Source: Gleimia europaea ACS-120-V-Col10b
Lineage (GTDB): Bacteria > Actinomycetota > Actinomycetes > Actinomycetales > Actinomycetaceae
NCBI RefSeq assembly: GCF_000411155.1
Contig: NZ_KE150266.1
Span: 806,001-870,000, forward strand
DNA length: 64,000 nucleotides
Direction: 5' to 3'
The notes below the pieces were generated by a model. It had not been told where the DNA came from. It saw only the letters and a list, made by a program, of their open reading frames with translations, and made no database searches. A program made the translations under genes and the position numbers. Below, in pieces: positions 61,292 to 64,000 of this stretch. How positions within the stretch are numbered: position 1 is the first letter of the stretch; each line of letters begins with the position of its first letter.

Positions 61292-62539
61292 CTAATTTCT
61301 TATAGCTTGTTCTAAAAAGTCGATGAAAATCTCATCCGGCTTCGCTGCAACCACAGTTTCGCGTAACCAATTTATTCCCCGGTCTGAGACGTCAAGCCGC
61401 TCACGGTTATCAGCCAACTCACGCCAGAGCTGCGCAAGCGCGTCCGGATCCATCGCCGGCACACAGTCGCCCACCCGTGATCGGCGCATGATTTCGGTGC
61501 TTTCTCCATTAGCCGCCAGACACACGTGCAAGCCGGATCCTATGGCCGTGAACAACTTGGAAGGTATCGTCTTTTCAAGTGGAGGCCAATCCTTCAGGTG
61601 CACCAAAATCGTGTCCGCCCATGCGTAATGCTCCTGCAGAGTTGATTCCTCACTTAGAGGCACAAATTCAATATAGGGTAGCCCCGCAGCCAGCTTTTTT
61701 ATCCGTGGAAGATGCGCCCCTTGCCCAATTAGGCGCAACACTACGTTTGTTCCATGTTGCCTGGCCCGCTTAGCTGCCTCAATCGCATTTTCTAGCCCTT
61801 GAGCGCGCCCGATGTTTCCCGTGTACAACACGTGTATATCGCGGGCTGAAGAGTCATTGCGCGGTGGAACATTCTTGGGAAGGGCTACTAAAATATCGTT
61901 GAATAACGTGGAGGTGCGAACTCCGTACCTGTTTCTGATCGCCTGCGCGTGGGATTGCGAAGTAGTTAAAACCCCATCCGATTGCGACAACAGGTATCCG
62001 AATATCGATCCGGCGAAGAGAAAAGCAGGATGCGCAATTCTTTTCAGCACCGCACGCACATGAGATGACGATGGATCAGCGCTAATAACAAATCGAGTTA
62101 ACTCCGGCCACACGTCGCGAAGATCCACCACGAACGGCCTACGAACTACGCGCGCAACCACAAACGCTGTGAACGTAGCAGGCAGGGGTGGCGAAGTTGT
62201 CAAAATAATGTCTGGATGAGTGTCTCTAGCGGCTCGAATTCCCGTCGCCAACGATGATATTGCCACCACAGCCTGATCGACTACCCGCGTGGATATCCGC
62301 GTATCGTGCGGACGAAAATGGGCTCGATAAATTGTTTCTCCCTTTTGCGATACTGACACCGCCCCAGCCTGGTCTTCTGGCAACGACGACAGTAGACGCC
62401 CTTCCGAGTAATGAGGAGGAGGAGCAACCACTGTCACTTGGTGCCCCCGAGACATCAAAGTATCAGCCATCCATCGGCCACGTCTTTGCGGAACACCGTG
62501 CTCAGGCTCCCATTGCTGGGTAATGAAGAGAACACGCAC
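61292..62539 (-). CDS. GT4-family glycosyltransferase (WcaI/WbuB-like)
   Basis: A 415-residue GT-B transferase. MRVLFITQQWEPEHGVPQRRG start, PFVVDLRDVWPE (135-146), HVLYTGNIGRAQGLENAIEA (236-255) and the donor loop EKTIPSKLFTAIGSGL (322-337) match WbuB/WcaI-type enzymes that add N-acetylated amino sugars such as FucNAc. GTG start at 62539, 11 bp after the wecB stop, so it is translated with wecB. It may transfer the ManNAc(A)-type sugar; the donor is inferred. Confidence 0.85.
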   Translation of the reverse strand: MRVLFITQQWEPEHGVPQRRGRWMADTLMSRGHQVTVVAPPPHYSEGRLLSSLPEDQAGAVSVSQKGETIYRAHFRPHDTRISTRVVDQAVVAISSLATGIRAARDTHPDIILTTSPPLPATFTAFVVARVVRRPFVVDLRDVWPELTRFVISADPSSSHVRAVLKRIAHPAFLFAGSIFGYLLSQSDGVLTTSQSHAQAIRNRYGVRTSTLFNDILVALPKNVPPRNDSSARDIHVLYTGNIGRAQGLENAIEAAKRARQHGTNVVLRLIGQGAHLPRIKKLAAGLPYIEFVPLSEESTLQEHYAWADTILVHLKDWPPLEKTIPSKLFTAIGSGLHVCLAANGESTEIMRRSRVGDCVPAMDPDALAQLWRELADNRERLDVSDRGINWLRETVVAAKPDEIFIDFLEQAIRN

Positions 62540-62550
62540 CAGGAACGTCC

Positions 62551-63705
62551 CTAATTTTCAGATGATGGAACGAAGTCCGGTAACCTCACACCGACACCCA
62601 ACAACTGCTCAATCGCTGCAGCGCTTCGTTTTGCAGCGCCTCCGTCGCCGTAGGGATTGACTGCATTTGCCATCTTGGCGTAAGTTTCCGCGTCCTCCTT
62701 TAGGCGTGAAACCTCTGCGACAATGCGATCCATGTCAGTTCCGATTAGAGACACAGTGCCAGCTGCAACCGCCTCTGGACGTTCGGTACTTTCCCTCATG
62801 ACCAGAACTGGCTTTCCAAGGGCAGGAGCCTCTTCCTGCACACCGCCAGAATCGGTCAGGATTATGTGGGCGGCCTTCATGGCCAGAGCAAACTCGGGAT
62901 AATCAAGCGGATCCATTAAGAGTACGTTCTCCAAATCCTGCAAAAATGGCAGGAAGGTTTCGCGTACTTTTGGATTGCTGTGGATGGGGAAGACAATCAA
63001 GTCATCCGGATACTTTTGCGCCAATGTCTGCAGCGCGGCAGCAATATCGCGCATCGGATCACCAAGGTTTTCACGCCGGTGCGATGTCACTAGAAGAATG
63101 CGCTTGCCAGAGTTCAACGCATACGCCAATTCTGATTTGGTTACCTCTATATCCTGTTTCAGCGTGTAAAGCAGTGCGTCAATTACCGTGTTACCGGTCA
63201 CAGCAATAGATGCCTCGGGAACTCCCTCATCAAGCAGGTTCTGTTTAGATCCGGCCGTAGGAGCAAGATGGAGCGATGTTATCTGAGAAGTCAGCTTCCG
63301 GTTAGCTTCCTCCGGGAAAGGTGAAAATATATCTCCAGAACGCAAACCCGCTTCCAGGTGAACAACCGGAATCTTTCGATAGAACGCGGCCATCGAAGCG
63401 GCTGTGACGGTGCTAGTGTCCCCCTGCACCAATAGCGCGTTCGGCTCATATTCTGCCAACACGGGATCTAGCTTTGAAAAAATCTTAGCGGCGATCTGGT
63501 TGAGACTTTGACCGGGCTCAAAGATATCCAGCTCGACATCGGGTGTGATTCCGAAGTGGTTGTTGACCTGCTCCAACATGTCCTTGTGTTGACCGGTCGA
63601 TAAAACAATCGGCGAGAGAACCTTTGACTCTTTCAATGCCTGAATTACAGGCGCAACTTTAACGCCTTCCGGCCTTGTGCCATAGACAACCATCACTTTT
63701 CTCAT
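62551..63705 (-). CDS. wecB: UDP-N-acetylglucosamine 2-epimerase (non-hydrolysing)
   Basis: A 384-residue epimerase from the ATG at 63705, with GGAG 6 bases before it; 15 further open codons upstream are not family sequence. Motifs: VVYGTRPEGVKVAPV, VQGDTSTV, VVHLEAGLRSGD, VTSHRREN and LTDSGGVQEEAP. It makes UDP-ManNAc from UDP-GlcNAc; WecC then oxidises it. The EG in TRPEG replaces the more common EA or EI. Followed by the GT4 gene at 61292. Confidence 0.95.
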   Translation of the reverse strand: MRKVMVVYGTRPEGVKVAPVIQALKESKVLSPIVLSTGQHKDMLEQVNNHFGITPDVELDIFEPGQSLNQIAAKIFSKLDPVLAEYEPNALLVQGDTSTVTAASMAAFYRKIPVVHLEAGLRSGDIFSPFPEEANRKLTSQITSLHLAPTAGSKQNLLDEGVPEASIAVTGNTVIDALLYTLKQDIEVTKSELAYALNSGKRILLVTSHRRENLGDPMRDIAAALQTLAQKYPDDLIVFPIHSNPKVRETFLPFLQDLENVLLMDPLDYPEFALAMKAAHIILTDSGGVQEEAPALGKPVLVMRESTERPEAVAAGTVSLIGTDMDRIVAEVSRLKEDAETYAKMANAVNPYGDGGAAKRSAAAIEQLLGVGVRLPDFVPSSEN

Positions 63706-63956
63706 TGTCCACTCCAATGGGTCCATTGCGATAGAGCGCAAGAATGTCATACCATGCTGAGCTCAATTAAAATCAAGCATGCCCGAAATCGCCACTATTC
63801 CTCACTTATAATGTGAAAATCGGCTATAAGCGTAAGCCCGACTATACCAAAACGGATTGCATACAATCACGATGTTGCGTAACAAATGTTGCATACTGGC
63901 AAAATGTTGTGTAACTAATCTGAGCGCACGGTTTGGCAACCCAAGATTGGATATCC
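63706..63956. other. Divergent promoter region with repeated ATGTTG motifs
   Basis: AT-rich 251 bp upstream of wecB. It holds a GATTG-CATA-CAATC inverted repeat (63855-63868) and three ATGTTG motifs at 63872, 63886 and 63904. The first and last extend to ATGTTGCGTAAC and ATGTTGTGTAAC, 32 bp apart. These could be operator sites for wecB or for the gene that starts at the right edge. No promoter pair is clear. Confidence 0.5.
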
Positions 63957-64000
63957 ATGACTCCTCGTGACACATCTTCAAACCACAATCAGCAGCACGA
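63957..64000 (+). CDS. Start of an unidentified gene (partial)
   Basis: An ATG at 63957 opens a frame that stays open to the window edge: MTPRDTSSNHNQQH. The hydrophilic start would fit the cytoplasmic tail of a membrane protein such as an LCP-type wall polymer ligase, but 14 residues are too few to name it. Divergent from wecB. No strong ribosome site. Confidence 0.4.
   Translation, partial: MTPRDTSSNHNQQH

Overview
The window comes from a moderately GC-rich actinobacterium. The signs are the S10/spc/alpha ribosomal operon order, RpoB and RpoC of actinobacterial type, a polyphosphate-glucokinase-type ROK kinase, many GTG and TTG starts, acidic or basic tails on several ribosomal proteins, and a di-haem type succinate dehydrogenase cytochrome b. 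A member of the Actinomycetaceae (Arcanobacterium/Trueperella/Actinomyces relatives) fits best, but the genus cannot be fixed from this sequence. No rRNA, CRISPR array, phage or intact insertion sequence was seen.

Positions 1-11000 carry housekeeping genes. They are the start of a succinate dehydrogenase operon (sdhC-sdhA, running off the left edge), a tight minus-strand operon nnr-gtrA-alr-tsaE-tsaB-rimI, then plus-strand coaA and a YibE/F membrane protein, then glmM on the minus strand. These serve NAD(P)HX repair, D-alanine and amino-sugar supply for the wall, t6A tRNA modification and CoA synthesis.

Positions 11100-47130 are one long minus-strand run of transcription and translation genes. 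In transcription order it runs tRNA-Trp, secE, nusG, rplK-rplA, rplJ-rplL, rpoB-rpoC, rpsL-rpsG-fusA-tuf, the S10 operon (rpsJ to rpsQ), the spc operon (rplN to rplO), secY-adk, map, infA-rpmJ-rpsM-rpsK-rpoA-rplQ, ppgK-truA and rplM-rpsI. Perfect or near-perfect hairpins cut this run into separate units, and several units have structured leaders. The clearest is the L10 leader before rplJ. RpoB and RpsL have wild-type residues at the classical rifampicin and streptomycin resistance positions.

Positions 47308-49471 hold an aspartate aminotransferase (probably a leaderless mRNA) and a monoacylglycerol-lipase-like hydrolase.

Positions 49700-63700 are the accessory part: a surface-polysaccharide locus visibly more AT-rich than the ribosomal region. 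WecB and WecC would make UDP-ManNAcA. Around them are three related proteins that fuse a CgeB-like GT-B domain to a GT2 domain (one with a decayed first half), three GT4-type transferases (one with a duplicated N-terminal beta-rich module), a TupA-like ATP-grasp ligase and a membrane-anchored Pro/Glu-rich protein. The most interesting reading is a ManNAcA-containing wall polymer or capsule whose uronic acid could be amide-modified by the ATP-grasp enzyme. No flippase, polymerase or wall ligase is visible, so the locus must continue elsewhere. The right edge holds an AT-rich divergent promoter region with repeated short motifs and the first codons of another gene.
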